A stretch of DNA of 40,103 bases. It comes from Micavibrio sp. (lineage in GTDB: Bacteria > Pseudomonadota > Alphaproteobacteria > Micavibrionales > Micavibrionaceae). The notes under the pieces were generated by a model, which did not search any database, had not been told where the DNA came from, and saw only the letters and a list, made by a program, of their open reading frames with translations. This document shows, piece after piece, positions 15,339 through 24,688 of the stretch. The DNA lies in NCBI GenBank assembly GCA_028290825.1, contig JAQGJB010000094.1, positions 1-40,103 of the forward strand, read 5' to 3'. How positions within the stretch are numbered: the first letter of the stretch is position 1; every line of letters begins with the position of its first letter. The position numbers were made by a program, and so were the translations under genes.

Positions 15339-17831
15339 ATGCGGTGGTTGTATTTCACATTTCTGGCGCTTTTTTCGATGGGTATGCTGGCCCTTATGGG
15401 TGGCATGGCTCTGGCCATCTATTCGATCAATTATTTCGGCCAGGATCTGCCCGATTACGCGCAGCTGCGCAATTACGATCCGCCGGTGATTACCCGCATT
15501 TATGCCGGTGACGGAAGGCTGATGGAAGAATATGCACAGGAGAAACGCATCTTCGTGCCGATCGATTCCATCCCTGATCTTGTCAAGAACGCCTATATCT
15601 CCGCCGAAGACAAAAATTTCTTTACCCATACCGGTGTCGACTGGTTCGCCGTGGCCAATGCCGCCGTCCAGAATTTCATGCATCCGAACCGTGCGCCGAA
15701 GGGTGCATCGACGATCACCCAGCAGGTCGCGAAAAATTTCGTCATTGGCAACGAACGGTCTTTGCGCCGCAAAATCCGCGAGGCGATCATTGCCTATCGT
15801 ATGGAACGCGCGATGGGCAAGGATAAGATCCTCGAAATTTACCTCAATGGAATATTCCTGGGCCAGCGTTCCTATGGTGTTGCGGCCGCGGCGCAGACCT
15901 ATTTCAACAAATCTCTCGAAGACCTTTCCATCGAGGAAGCGGCTTACCTCGCCATCCTTCCCAAGGCGCCAAGCAATTATCACCCGGTGCGCGACCATGA
16001 TGCGGCGCTTATCCGCCGCAACTGGGTGATCGGGGAAATGCTCGATAACAAATATATTTCCGAGGCGGAGGCCGAAATTGCCCGTGCCAAGCCGTTGCGG
16101 ATGACGCGCCGTACTGATACGCAGGTTGTGGACGCTCCTTATTTCGCCGAGGAAGTGCGGAAGGAACTGGCCGGTCGCTGGGGTGAGGATGCACTTTATA
16201 AAGGCGGTCTCGCGGTGCGTACAAGTGCCGACCCGCAATTACAATATTATGCGCTGCGCGCCTTGCGTGACGGGCTGATGGCGTTTGATCGCCGCAAGGG
16301 TTGGCGCGGTGTGGTTACGCATATTGATGGCGGGGCTGGCTGGTCACAAAAACTGACGGACCAACCGCGCATCGGCGCAATGCCGGATGAGTGGGAATTC
16401 GCCATGGCGCTCGATTCCAAAAACCTCACCCTCCGCGACGGGAAAAAAATAAAGCTCGGTGATGATGATGTAAAATGGACTGCGTCCTCTCTCTTGAAAA
16501 CGGGCGACATCGTGATGGTTGAGCTGAAGGACAAGGCGTATGTCCTTCACCAGATTCCGAAAGTGAACGGCGCGCTTGTGGCGATGGACCCGCATACGGG
16601 CCGCGTTCTCGCCATGCAGGGGGGTTGGAACTATCATGAAAGTTCCTTCAACCGCGCCACGCAGGCCAAGCGTCAGCCGGGTTCGGCATTCAAGCCGTTT
16701 ATTTATCTCGATGCCTTGGATCACGGCTTCACCCCCGGTACACTCGTCACCGACCAACCTGTTGTGCTGGATCAAGGACCGGGCCTGCCGAAATGGCGTC
16801 CGACCAACTATCATAACGATTATCTCGGTCCCACGCCGATCCGGATCGGGGTGGAGAAATCACGCAACCTGATGACCGTGCGTCTGGCGGCGCATCTTGG
16901 CATGGATTCGGTGATCGAATATGCCCGGAAGTTCGGTATTGTCGATGACATGCCGCATTATCTGTCTGCGGCGCTCGGGTCCAGCGAAACGACGGTTCTG
17001 CGGATGACGACGGCTTATGCGCAACTGGTCAATGGCGGCAAAAAAATTACCCCGACCCTGATCGACCGGATTCAGGATCGCCGGGGTAAAACGATTTTCT
17101 CGCACGACACACGGATCTGTGCGACCTGCGGTCCTCTCCTGCAATGGGAGGCACAGGCCGTTCCGGATATTCCGGATAACCGTCCGCAGCTTGATGATCC
17201 ACTCTCCGTTTACCAGATGGTTTCCATTCTGGAGGGGGTGGTACAGCGCGGGACTGCGGCGAAGCTCAAGGCTATGAACCGTCCGCTGGCCGGTAAGACG
17301 GGCACCACCAATGATTCACGCGATACGTGGTTCGTCGGCTTCTCTCCCGATCTTGTTGTCGGTGTCTATGTCGGCTATGACGACCCGAAACCGCTCGGCG
17401 CCAAGGAAACAGGTGCGTCGGTTGCCGTGCCCGTGTTTGAGGATTTCATGAAAGACGCCCTGAAAGATGCGCCGATCATTCCATTCCGTATTCCGCCCGG
17501 CATCCGCCAGGTGCAGATCAATGCCGAAACCGGGGCCCGCGCGCGGCCCGGCGACAAGCGCGTAATCTGGGAGGCGTATAAGCCGGGAACCGAACCAACG
17601 GATAAAAGCTTTATCCTCAGTGATGGCGGAATCGTTCCCGTTGGCGGTTTCCAACGCGCCACCGCCCTGCCGGAAGATGGCACGGATACCGAAGTTGAAA
17701 ACAATGACAGCGTCGGCGCACCTTCCAATGCGGCCGAAACCACTATGCCCGACCCTTACTCCTACGGTCCCGCCATGCCACCGCCACCGCCTGCAGCCTC
17801 TGATATGACCGGCACGGGGGGGCTGTATTAA
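15339..17831 (+). CDS. mrcA: Bifunctional penicillin-binding protein 1A
   Basis: Class A PBP that polymerises glycan strands and cross-links stem peptides. The 830-residue protein has an N-terminal membrane anchor (residues 5-30), then a GT51 glycosyltransferase domain with catalytic Glu90 in ISAEDKNFF and KGASTITQQVAKN (121-133). A PBP1a-type OB-like insert follows. The transpeptidase domain has Ser449 and Lys452 in PGSAFKPF, SRN at 508-510 and KTGT at 653-656. The C-terminus is proline-rich low complexity. It is the first gene of a plus-strand pair; its TAA overlaps the yqgE ATG. Confidence 0.95.
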   Translation: MRWLYFTFLALFSMGMLALMGGMALAIYSINYFGQDLPDYAQLRNYDPPVITRIYAGDGRLMEEYAQEKRIFVPIDSIPDLVKNAYISAEDKNFFTHTGVDWFAVANAAVQNFMHPNRAPKGASTITQQVAKNFVIGNERSLRRKIREAIIAYRMERAMGKDKILEIYLNGIFLGQRSYGVAAAAQTYFNKSLEDLSIEEAAYLAILPKAPSNYHPVRDHDAALIRRNWVIGEMLDNKYISEAEAEIARAKPLRMTRRTDTQVVDAPYFAEEVRKELAGRWGEDALYKGGLAVRTSADPQLQYYALRALRDGLMAFDRRKGWRGVVTHIDGGAGWSQKLTDQPRIGAMPDEWEFAMALDSKNLTLRDGKKIKLGDDDVKWTASSLLKTGDIVMVELKDKAYVLHQIPKVNGALVAMDPHTGRVLAMQGGWNYHESSFNRATQAKRQPGSAFKPFIYLDALDHGFTPGTLVTDQPVVLDQGPGLPKWRPTNYHNDYLGPTPIRIGVEKSRNLMTVRLAAHLGMDSVIEYARKFGIVDDMPHYLSAALGSSETTVLRMTTAYAQLVNGGKKITPTLIDRIQDRRGKTIFSHDTRICATCGPLLQWEAQAVPDIPDNRPQLDDPLSVYQMVSILEGVVQRGTAAKLKAMNRPLAGKTGTTNDSRDTWFVGFSPDLVVGVYVGYDDPKPLGAKETGASVAVPVFEDFMKDALKDAPIIPFRIPPGIRQVQINAETGARARPGDKRVIWEAYKPGTEPTDKSFILSDGGIVPVGGFQRATALPEDGTDTEVENNDSVGAPSNAAETTMPDPYSYGPAMPPPPPAASDMTGTGGLY

Positions 17832-18397
17832 TGGAATCCTTTGCGGGAAAGCTTCTTCTGGCCATGCCCAATATGGATGACCCGCGTTTTCACCGGGCGG
17901 TTATCCTGATTTGTGCGCATGATGAAAACGGGGCTATGGGACTTGTGATAAATCATGCGCTGCCGGGCCTCAGCTTCGCCAGCATGCTTGATCAGCTGAA
18001 TATACCGCATGTCGAGGTCAAGCCGGAGGCGCTCTCCAATATTGCCGTTTATGGTGGGGGTCCTGTCGAAAACGCGCGCGGGTTTATTCTGCACAGCCGC
18101 GATTTTGGGTTATACGACACCATCAATATTACTGATGAAGTCGGCGTGACCGGAACGGTTGACGGGTTGCGCGCCGTTGCCGCAGGCGAAGGACCGAAGA
18201 AAATGATATTCGTCCTGGGTTATTCCGGCTGGACGGCGGGGCAGCTGGAGAAAGAAATTCAGGACAATGTATGGCTGGTGGCGGAGCTGGACCAGAACCT
18301 GCTGTTTTCCACGCCGGTGGAGGATAAATGGGCGTTTGGCATCAAAACGCTCGGCGTCGATCTGGCCATGCTGTCCGGCGACGCGGGACGGGCCTAG
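17831..18397 (+). CDS. yqgE: YqgE/AlgH family protein (UPF0301)
   Basis: Cytoplasmic protein of uncertain role. Family markers are AGKLLLAMPNMDDPRFHRAV near the N-terminus, GAMGLVINH, YGGGPV and the Gly/Trp motif LGYSGWTAGQLEKEI. The 188-residue length is normal. It overlaps the PBP1a gene by one base (TAATG) and shares a CTAG stop overlap with the convergent acetyltransferase gene. Confidence 0.92.
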   Translation: MESFAGKLLLAMPNMDDPRFHRAVILICAHDENGAMGLVINHALPGLSFASMLDQLNIPHVEVKPEALSNIAVYGGGPVENARGFILHSRDFGLYDTINITDEVGVTGTVDGLRAVAAGEGPKKMIFVLGYSGWTAGQLEKEIQDNVWLVAELDQNLLFSTPVEDKWAFGIKTLGVDLAMLSGDAGRA

Positions 18398-19014
18398 GCG
18401 CTGATATTCAGGGATTTCTGGAACTGGTCTTCGGTCAGGCCGAACAGGATGTGGTCCTGCCATTCGCCGTTAATTTGCAAATATGATTTGGCGTAGCCCT
18501 CTTCCTCGAACCCGAAGCGGCGCAGTAATTTAATGCTGCGGCCGTTATGCGGCAGGGTTCCCGCGTTGAAGCGGTGGAATTTCAAAGTATTGAAACCGTA
18601 AATCAGGGTCAGGCGCATGGCTTCACCCATGTAACCCTGCCCCTGATGCTCCTCGCCCAGCCAATAGCCAAGGGTGCAGAACTGTGCTGCGCCGCGAACG
18701 ATATTATTGATGTTCATGCCACCAAGAACTGTCTGATCCTCGCTGCGGAAGATCAGGAAAGAACAGGACAGGCCGGCTTTCCAGTCGCGGGATTGCCGTT
18801 CAATGCGGCGAAGGAAAAGATCACGCGTCAGGCTGTCTTCATGCCATTCTGGTTCGAACGGGGTCAGATGCTGTTTGCTGCGTTCACGCAGGGCGGCCCA
18901 GGCGGGAAAATCGACGGGGTCCGGCGGACGCATCAGGATGCGCGGCCCGTTCAGCCGCACAGCCGGAAATTCAATGCGCTGCTTAAGAGGCCAGACGCTT
19001 GGCGATTTTATCAT
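18394..19014 (-). CDS. GNAT acetyltransferase, RimJ/RimL type
   Basis: Predicted protein N-terminal or small-molecule acetyltransferase, 206 residues. The RimJ-like features are RILMRPPDPVDFPAW, GGMNINNIVRGAAQFCTLGYWLG, the acetyl-CoA loop in EEHQGQGYMGEAM and the C-terminal FNAGTLPHNGRSIKLLRRFGFEEEG. The proposed start lies 32 bases inside the end of the upstream M16 protease gene. A later in-frame ATG at residue 28 would avoid the overlap but would cut into the first beta strand. Target unknown; ribosomal protein acetylation is possible by family. Confidence 0.85.
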   Translation of the reverse strand: MIKSPSVWPLKQRIEFPAVRLNGPRILMRPPDPVDFPAWAALRERSKQHLTPFEPEWHEDSLTRDLFLRRIERQSRDWKAGLSCSFLIFRSEDQTVLGGMNINNIVRGAAQFCTLGYWLGEEHQGQGYMGEAMRLTLIYGFNTLKFHRFNAGTLPHNGRSIKLLRRFGFEEEGYAKSYLQINGEWQDHILFGLTEDQFQKSLNISA

Positions 19015-20245
19015 AAGAATCCAGTTGTTTTAGGGGGCCAAGCGCGGCAATGGTCGGGGCCGAGCTGAAAATATCGGCGGCCAGAGACTGGATTGAGGCG
19101 ATATTCACGCCGTCGATTTCCTGGAGCAGTTTTTCAACATCCAGCGTTTCCTTGAAATTGATCAGGTGCTTGGCCTGTTGCCCCGCGCGGGTCATCATCG
19201 ATTCCCTGGCCATCAGAAGGTTAGAGCGCATCTGGGTTTTGGCGCGGGCCAGTTCATTGTCCTTCACCGGGCTTTGCACGACTTTGTGAATTTCATCAAC
19301 CAGAACCGGCATCAGTTCCTGCAGGCGGTCGGGGCCGGTTCCCGCATATAGCACAAACTGGCCGTCATCGGCATAGGATGAATGGAAACTGAAGACGGAA
19401 TAAACCAGGCCGCGCTTTTCACGCACTTCCTGAAAGAGGCGCGAGGACATGCCGCCGCCAAGGATAGTGGACAGCGCAATCGCATCAAAATAACGCGGAT
19501 CGTGACGGGAGATGGAACGGAAGCCGAGAACGACATGGGCCTGTTCCAGGTCTTTCTCAAGCCTGTGGTCGCCGCCAATATAACTTGCTGACGGCTGATG
19601 AATGTCCTGATTTTCCGGTAGGTTCTGGAACTGCGCCCTGGCCATTTTGACCAGATCGTCATGACGGATGTTCCCGGCTGCTGAAATCACCAGGCGCGAA
19701 GGGGTGTAGAACGTGCGGACATAGCTGGTCAGGGAATCGCGCGTCATGCCGGAGATGATGTCCGGCGTGCCGAGGATCGGTGCGCCGAGGGCCTGCTTCG
19801 GGTAGGCTGTTTCCTGATAATGGTCAAAGACGAGATCGTCCGGCGTATCGTTGCTCATGCCGATTTCCTGCAGGATAACCTTGCGTTCGCGTTCCACCTC
19901 GTCATCCGGCAGGGTCGAATTCTGGATCAGGTCTGCCAGGACCTCAAGCGCGAGGCCCGCATGTTCTTTTAAAACGTGAATGTGATAGGCGGTGATTTCG
20001 CGGCTGGTATAGGCATTGATCGATCCGCCCACATCCTCAATCTCTTCAGAAATGCGCCCGGCATCGCGGGTTTTTGTGCCCTTGAACATCATATGCTCGA
20101 CCATGTGGGCGACGCCGTTGACCGCCATGTCCTCGTCCCGGGTGCCGACACCCGCCCAGATGCCGATGGCGACGGAATCCACTGTGTTGACAGTATCGGT
20201 GACGACGCGCAGGCCGTTTTCCAGGGTGGTCACTTGAATGGTCAT
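18983..20245 (-). CDS. M16 family zinc peptidase (mitochondrial-processing-peptidase-like)
   Basis: 420-residue peptidase of the pitrilysin family. The inverted zinc motif HMVEH (residues 47-51) and the distal ligand Glu127 (ILQEIGM) are present, so it should be the catalytic rather than the inactive subunit type. The C-terminal glycine-rich region (LGGGMSSRLFQEVREKRGLVYSV) is also intact. No signal peptide is seen. Its ATG overlaps the thrC stop (ATGA), the common alphaproteobacterial thrC-M16 arrangement, and the acetyltransferase gene follows with overlap. Confidence 0.94.
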   Translation of the reverse strand: MTIQVTTLENGLRVVTDTVNTVDSVAIGIWAGVGTRDEDMAVNGVAHMVEHMMFKGTKTRDAGRISEEIEDVGGSINAYTSREITAYHIHVLKEHAGLALEVLADLIQNSTLPDDEVERERKVILQEIGMSNDTPDDLVFDHYQETAYPKQALGAPILGTPDIISGMTRDSLTSYVRTFYTPSRLVISAAGNIRHDDLVKMARAQFQNLPENQDIHQPSASYIGGDHRLEKDLEQAHVVLGFRSISRHDPRYFDAIALSTILGGGMSSRLFQEVREKRGLVYSVFSFHSSYADDGQFVLYAGTGPDRLQELMPVLVDEIHKVVQSPVKDNELARAKTQMRSNLLMARESMMTRAGQQAKHLINFKETLDVEKLLQEIDGVNIASIQSLAADIFSSAPTIAALGPLKQLDSYDKIAKRLAS

Positions 20246-21645
20246 TTGGGCAACTCGCTACGGATGAATGTCGTTACTTTATTTAGGTCGTTGGGCAGAA
20301 CCGTGAAGTGTTCGGTTTTATCCATCAGGCCCGCCAGATGCAGCGGCAATTGCGGACGTATGCCGGTGGCCTGCTCCACCGCGTCCGGGAATTTGGCCGG
20401 GTGGGCGCAGGCAAGAACAACGCTCGGGATCGTCGGATCTTCCTGGGTCCTCATTGCGGCGTGAAGGCCGACGGCGGTGTGCGGATCTATCAGGATGCCA
20501 GTGGCCTCATAGCATTCGCGCATCATGGTGATTGTTTCCGGATCGCTGCAACGGTCGGCGGAAAATTCGCGGTTGGCTTCTTTCAGCTTTTCCTGGGAAA
20601 TGCCGAATGCCTTGTGGGCGCGGAACTCGTTCATAAGGGTGTTGACCGAACCCTGCTCCCGGCGCAGCAGGTCGAAGAGGTAGCGTTCAAAATTGCTCGA
20701 TACCTGAATGTCCATGCTGGGGGAGATTGAGGGCATAACCTTGTCGGGTTTCATTTCGCCGGTTTCGAAGAACCGGGTTAAAATGTCGTTACGGTTAGTG
20801 GCCAGAGTCAGTTTCTGGATCGGCAGGCCCATGCGGCGGGCGACAAAGGCGGAATAGACATTGCCGAAATTACCCGTCGGTACCGTGAAGTTAACCGGAC
20901 GGTGCGGCGCACCAAGGGCGAGGGCGGCTGTGAAATAATAAACCGACTGCGCCATGATGCGCGCCCAGTTAATCGAATTGACGGCGGAGAGATGAAGATC
21001 CTGCGATAGTTTCTGGTCGAGCAGCATGGCCTTCACCAAAGCCTGGCAATCGTCAAAATTCCCCTCGATGGCTATGTTGTGAATATTCGGGGCATCCACC
21101 GTGGTCATCTGACGGCGCTGCACATCGGACGTTCTGTCTTTTGGATGGAGGATGAAGGTGTTGATATTTTTACAACCCTTGCAGGCCTCGATCGCGGCGG
21201 ACCCTGTATCACCGGAGGTTGCGCCGACGATGGTCAGTTTTTGCTTCTTTTGTTCAAGGATATGATCGAACAGGCGGCCGATAAACTGCAGGGCGTAATC
21301 CTTGAATGACAATGTCGGACCGTGATACAGCTCCAGAATCCAGGCGCTCGGCCCGATCTGGGTGAGCGGGGCCACAGCGGTGTGGTTAAAGGAATCGCCG
21401 TCATAGGTGTCGACCAGTATCTGTTGCAGGGTCGAGGCACTGATCATCCCGCCAAGAAACGGGTTCATAATCGTTCCGGCGACGAGTGTATAGGGGGCAC
21501 CGGCCAGATGTTCCTGCATCGCCCTGTCGATCTCGGGCCAGGTGTCGGGGACGTAAAGCCCCCCGTCGGGTGCAAGCCCCGCCAGCATGACGTCAAGAAA
21601 GGATTTAGGGTCGCCGGGACCGCGCGTGGAAACATAGCGAATCAT
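20242..21645 (-). CDS. thrC: Threonine synthase
   Basis: PLP enzyme converting O-phosphohomoserine to threonine. The 467-residue protein begins MIRYVSTRG, characteristic of the long (fungal/proteobacterial) type. It has the PLP lysine in HGPTLSFKDYALQ (Lys115), the phosphate loop GATSGDTGSAA and FTVPTGNFGNV. It is 32 bases downstream of the acyltransferase gene and overlaps the M16 gene, so it probably forms one operon with both. Confidence 0.96.
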   Translation of the reverse strand: MIRYVSTRGPGDPKSFLDVMLAGLAPDGGLYVPDTWPEIDRAMQEHLAGAPYTLVAGTIMNPFLGGMISASTLQQILVDTYDGDSFNHTAVAPLTQIGPSAWILELYHGPTLSFKDYALQFIGRLFDHILEQKKQKLTIVGATSGDTGSAAIEACKGCKNINTFILHPKDRTSDVQRRQMTTVDAPNIHNIAIEGNFDDCQALVKAMLLDQKLSQDLHLSAVNSINWARIMAQSVYYFTAALALGAPHRPVNFTVPTGNFGNVYSAFVARRMGLPIQKLTLATNRNDILTRFFETGEMKPDKVMPSISPSMDIQVSSNFERYLFDLLRREQGSVNTLMNEFRAHKAFGISQEKLKEANREFSADRCSDPETITMMRECYEATGILIDPHTAVGLHAAMRTQEDPTIPSVVLACAHPAKFPDAVEQATGIRPQLPLHLAGLMDKTEHFTVLPNDLNKVTTFIRSELPK

Positions 21646-21677
21646 GGATCTATTTCACCACAATCCGCACCCCCTTG

Positions 21678-22562
21678 TCATCTGTGGTTATTGGTGTCCA
21701 GACGGTCGAAAATCATGTCCATGCAGCGCTGGTCGAAAATTTCGTCCTGCCATGCGTTCTGTTCCAGCGCATTGGCTTTCAGGTGCAGGCGCCCCCGGTC
21801 GGAAACCACTTCCCAGCAGGGCGTGTTCTGCAGGATCATGTTATCGAGGGCATGTTTGATGTTGAAAATCGCCGGTTGCTGCGGCCCGCCCATGTCGATG
21901 CGCGCACCAAGGACGCGATAGGACAGGCCGATGCGTTGCAATGCATATAATTGCTCGGTATCCAGGATGCAGACACAATCGGTCAGACCCCTGTCCAGCG
22001 CGCCTTCGAAGGCGCCGCTGAGCAGGCCCAGCGGCGCAAACGGAATGACGCGGCGATATTGGATGGCGGTTTTCTGATCGATCCTGACGTCATGGTCCTG
22101 GTCGAAATAGGCGGGCAGGATGCGGCCGTCGCCGGGGCGTTTCCTGAAATCCCGTGCCATGCACAGCCGGGAGAGTTCACAGAATTTTACTACTTTTTCC
22201 TCCATATGAAGGAGGGGATGGTCGCAGATAAACTGGATTGGAAAGCTATGCAGCGGTTTGTCATCCCGCGGCATTACGACACGGATTGTACCTGCCACGG
22301 CGTCCGTTCCCTTGTGATAAAGCAGATAATGCTGCGACCGCTCATCATAAGAATCCTGCTCCATGGTTTCGGCATCGCTGGATGCGGCGTTGATATCCAT
22401 GCCGTTTTCGCTGCAATACACTTCATAACGAATGCGGTAGACGATTTCGCGCAGAGCATTGGAATCCGCACGGATCGTGCGGAATGATTTGTGATAGTCG
22501 TTATAAAATGATTTCGACTGCATGCTTTCAAGACATGCGTTTAAAAAATCCTGTGTCGACAT
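21678..22562 (-). CDS. Autoinducer-synthase-like acyltransferase (PEP-CTERM/exosortase-associated or FeeM type)
   Basis: 294-residue GNAT-fold protein resembling N-acyl homoserine lactone synthases and the N-acyl amino acid synthase / exosortase-associated acyltransferase group. Markers are YRIRYEVYCSENG (42-54), where LuxI-like proteins have their conserved Arg, AGTIRVVMPRD (90-100), and CELSRLCMARDF (128-139), which corresponds to the ESRF/E-x-SR motif. I start at the ATG 22560-22562, which has AGAGGTG upstream; a GTG three codons earlier is possible. Known family members join a fatty acyl group from ACP or CoA to an amino-acid-like acceptor; the product here is unknown. It leads the thrC-M16-GNAT unit. 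No exosortase gene or LuxR-type receptor is visible in the window. Confidence 0.75.
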   Translation of the reverse strand: MSTQDFLNACLESMQSKSFYNDYHKSFRTIRADSNALREIVYRIRYEVYCSENGMDINAASSDAETMEQDSYDERSQHYLLYHKGTDAVAGTIRVVMPRDDKPLHSFPIQFICDHPLLHMEEKVVKFCELSRLCMARDFRKRPGDGRILPAYFDQDHDVRIDQKTAIQYRRVIPFAPLGLLSGAFEGALDRGLTDCVCILDTEQLYALQRIGLSYRVLGARIDMGGPQQPAIFNIKHALDNMILQNTPCWEVVSDRGRLHLKANALEQNAWQDEIFDQRCMDMIFDRLDTNNHR

Positions 22563-22723
22563 GCGGCACACCTCTGTTCGCCGGATAGGTCCGGCAATTC
22601 ATATGGGGCTTAATATTTCTTAATCAATTATATGTTTTTCAGTTTGATTATTAATTAATTATGCCAGTGAGTTGTATCGAATCTCATTCAAATTGTTTAT
22701 AACAAGCGGGCAGGAGAGTTGCG

Positions 22724-23899
22724 TTGAATCATTACAATGTCATGATCGTCGGTGCCGGTGCGGCCGGATTAATGTGTGCGGCACAGGCGCTTAAGCGTGG
22801 CCGTACGGTTCTGGTGGCGGATCATGCCAAAAAGATCGGCGAGAAAATTCGCATTTCGGGCGGCGGGAGGTGCAATTTTACTAACCTTAATAGCAGCCCG
22901 CTTCAGTTCCTTTCCCAAAACGAACATTTCTGCAAATCAGCGTTAAAGCAGTACACCCAGTATGATTTTATCGCTCTCGTCGACCGTCACGGGATCAAAT
23001 GGCATGAAAAGACGCTGGGACAATTATTCTGCGACGATTCTGCGCAACAGATCATTACCATGCTGCGCCATGAATGCGACGGAGCAAAAATCCAGACCGA
23101 AACAGAAATCCTCGGCATCGAAAAGACCGAAACCGGATTTCATGTCCGGACAACCCGCGGCGATGCCGATTGCGATTCTCTTGTGATCGCAACCGGCGGT
23201 CCGTCAATTCCAAAAATCGGGGCGAGCGGTTTCGGCTATAAAGTGGCCGCGCAATTTGGTTTGAGCGTGATTGAGCCGCGCGCAGGCCTGGTGCCGCTGA
23301 CCTTCGGTGCCGATCTGCTGGAAATGACGAAAAACCTGTCGGGTGTTGCCGTCGATCCTGCCGTGGTGCAGGCGAACGGCGCATCGTTCCGGGAGGCATT
23401 GCTGTTCACGCACCGGGGCCTCAGCGGTCCGGCGATTCTTCAGATCTCCTCTTATGTTCTGCCGGGTCAGAATATTACCGTGAATCTTGCGCCCGATGTT
23501 GATGCGCTTTCCTTCCTGAAGGACGCCCGTATCAGCGCGCCCAGGAAAATCCTGCATAACATCCTTTCTGACATTCTCCCCGCGCGGCTTGCGGAAATGA
23601 TTGCGACTTATTCCGGCTTCGATATCGTGATGGCCGATCTGTCCGACAAAAAACTCCAGATTGTCGCCGCAATGATCAATGCCTGGACCATCCGGCCCCA
23701 GGGTAATGAGGGTTATCGCACGGCGGAGGTAGCACTCGGCGGCGTCGACACCAACGAACTTTCCTCAAAAACCTTCGAAGCGCGCAAAATGCCGGGGCTT
23801 TATTTCATCGGTGAGGTTGTGGATGTGACGGGCTGGCTTGGGGGCTATAATTTTCAGTGGGCCTGGTCTTCGGGCTGGTGCTGCGGTCAGGCATGCTAG
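22724..23899 (+). CDS. BaiN/RdsA (HI0933) family flavoprotein
   Basis: Predicted FAD-dependent NAD(P)/FAD oxidoreductase of uncertain substrate, 391 residues. The N-terminal Rossmann motif VGAGAAGLMCAAQAL (residues 10-24) is followed by the family signature IGEKIRISGGGRCNFTNLN. The C-terminus has YFIGEVVDVTGWLGGYNFQWAWSSG (written continuously at about 362-386), which is diagnostic. It is divergent from the acyltransferase gene across a 161-base AT-rich gap that shows no further gene, and its stop overlaps the convergent metallopeptidase gene (CTAG). Confidence 0.93.
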   Translation: MNHYNVMIVGAGAAGLMCAAQALKRGRTVLVADHAKKIGEKIRISGGGRCNFTNLNSSPLQFLSQNEHFCKSALKQYTQYDFIALVDRHGIKWHEKTLGQLFCDDSAQQIITMLRHECDGAKIQTETEILGIEKTETGFHVRTTRGDADCDSLVIATGGPSIPKIGASGFGYKVAAQFGLSVIEPRAGLVPLTFGADLLEMTKNLSGVAVDPAVVQANGASFREALLFTHRGLSGPAILQISSYVLPGQNITVNLAPDVDALSFLKDARISAPRKILHNILSDILPARLAEMIATYSGFDIVMADLSDKKLQIVAAMINAWTIRPQGNEGYRTAEVALGGVDTNELSSKTFEARKMPGLYFIGEVVDVTGWLGGYNFQWAWSSGWCCGQAC

Positions 23900-24688
23900 G
23901 GGCCAGGTTTCAGGTTCAGGCAAAGGCGGCTTTTCGACTGGTCTAGGATTGAGGGATCGCAGGCTTTTGCTTTTATCAAAATTTGCAAAGTCTGGCTGAA
24001 ATCCTCCTGTATATTCAGACTTAAGCTTTCAAAAGAATCAGGAAAGTAGCGGCCAGAGGAAGCTTCAAATCCAGTTTGCCCCAACAGATTGAAATCACGC
24101 GGGCTATTGCGGCGAATTTTTTGCGCCATGAATAAAATTTTTGCGGCAGCCTCAAAACCACGAAAGGCTTTGTTGAATGGTCCTATGTACAGGTCCGGAT
24201 CTTCCGCGATCAGATCTGCATAGACAATAAACATCGTATACCGCAACGAGCGGATTTCATCCTGATCGATGTCGCGCCTTTTCCTTTGTTCCATATAGGC
24301 AATATTGTAGGAATGAGCGTCGCTTTCAGCTAATAATTTTTCTGCCATCAGCCAATCCAAGACGGGATGATTTTTTAATCAGGCCGTTTTTATCCTGCCA
24401 GGCGTGGCGTATTTCATGCACCAGCACTGATGAAAACTCCACCAAATCGGCGCTACCAGGGATGTCCTGTGCATTAACATAAAGTGATATGCTTTTATTA
24501 AAAGCGTTATAGGCCGCAAACCTTTTTTGCGCGACCGAGGTGTTATAGGTGATGAACTTGATTTTTGAATGCTGATTCTCCAGAAAATCGACTGCCTCGC
24601 GACCCAGCGGGACCGCGCTGGCGGTATCAAACAACCGTTTCAGGGTTGCCTGCTCATGCTCTTTTCTAAAACGCCAGGACTGAAACAT
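23896..24688 (-). pseudogene. Putative HExxH metallopeptidase, split by a frameshift
   Basis: Two adjoining minus-strand frames together read as one protein of about 263 residues. The first frame (24688 down to 24326) carries the zinc motif VHEIRHAWQDKNGL (HEIRH at residues 91-95). The second (down to 23896) carries AEKLLAESDAHSYNIAYMEQ, which looks like the downstream acidic helix with the third ligand (ESDA). The change of frame falls at or just after a run of six A on the minus strand (24371-24376). With five A the reading continues as GLIKNHPVLDWLMAEKLL. Family resemblance is to small DUF-type putative metallopeptidases (DUF6782-like); this is from memory and not certain. It could be a real inactivating mutation, a slippage-dependent gene, or a homopolymer error. 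The gene is more AT-rich than its neighbours. Confidence 0.6.

Noticed and set aside
15294-16238. 314-residue open frame on the minus strand
   Set aside because: Antisense to the GT51 region of the PBP1a gene; a codon-bias shadow.
22563-22723. lux-box-like operator upstream of the acyltransferase gene
   Set aside because: The gap is AT-rich with short TTAAT-type repeats but no 18-20 base dyad that would pass as a lux box.
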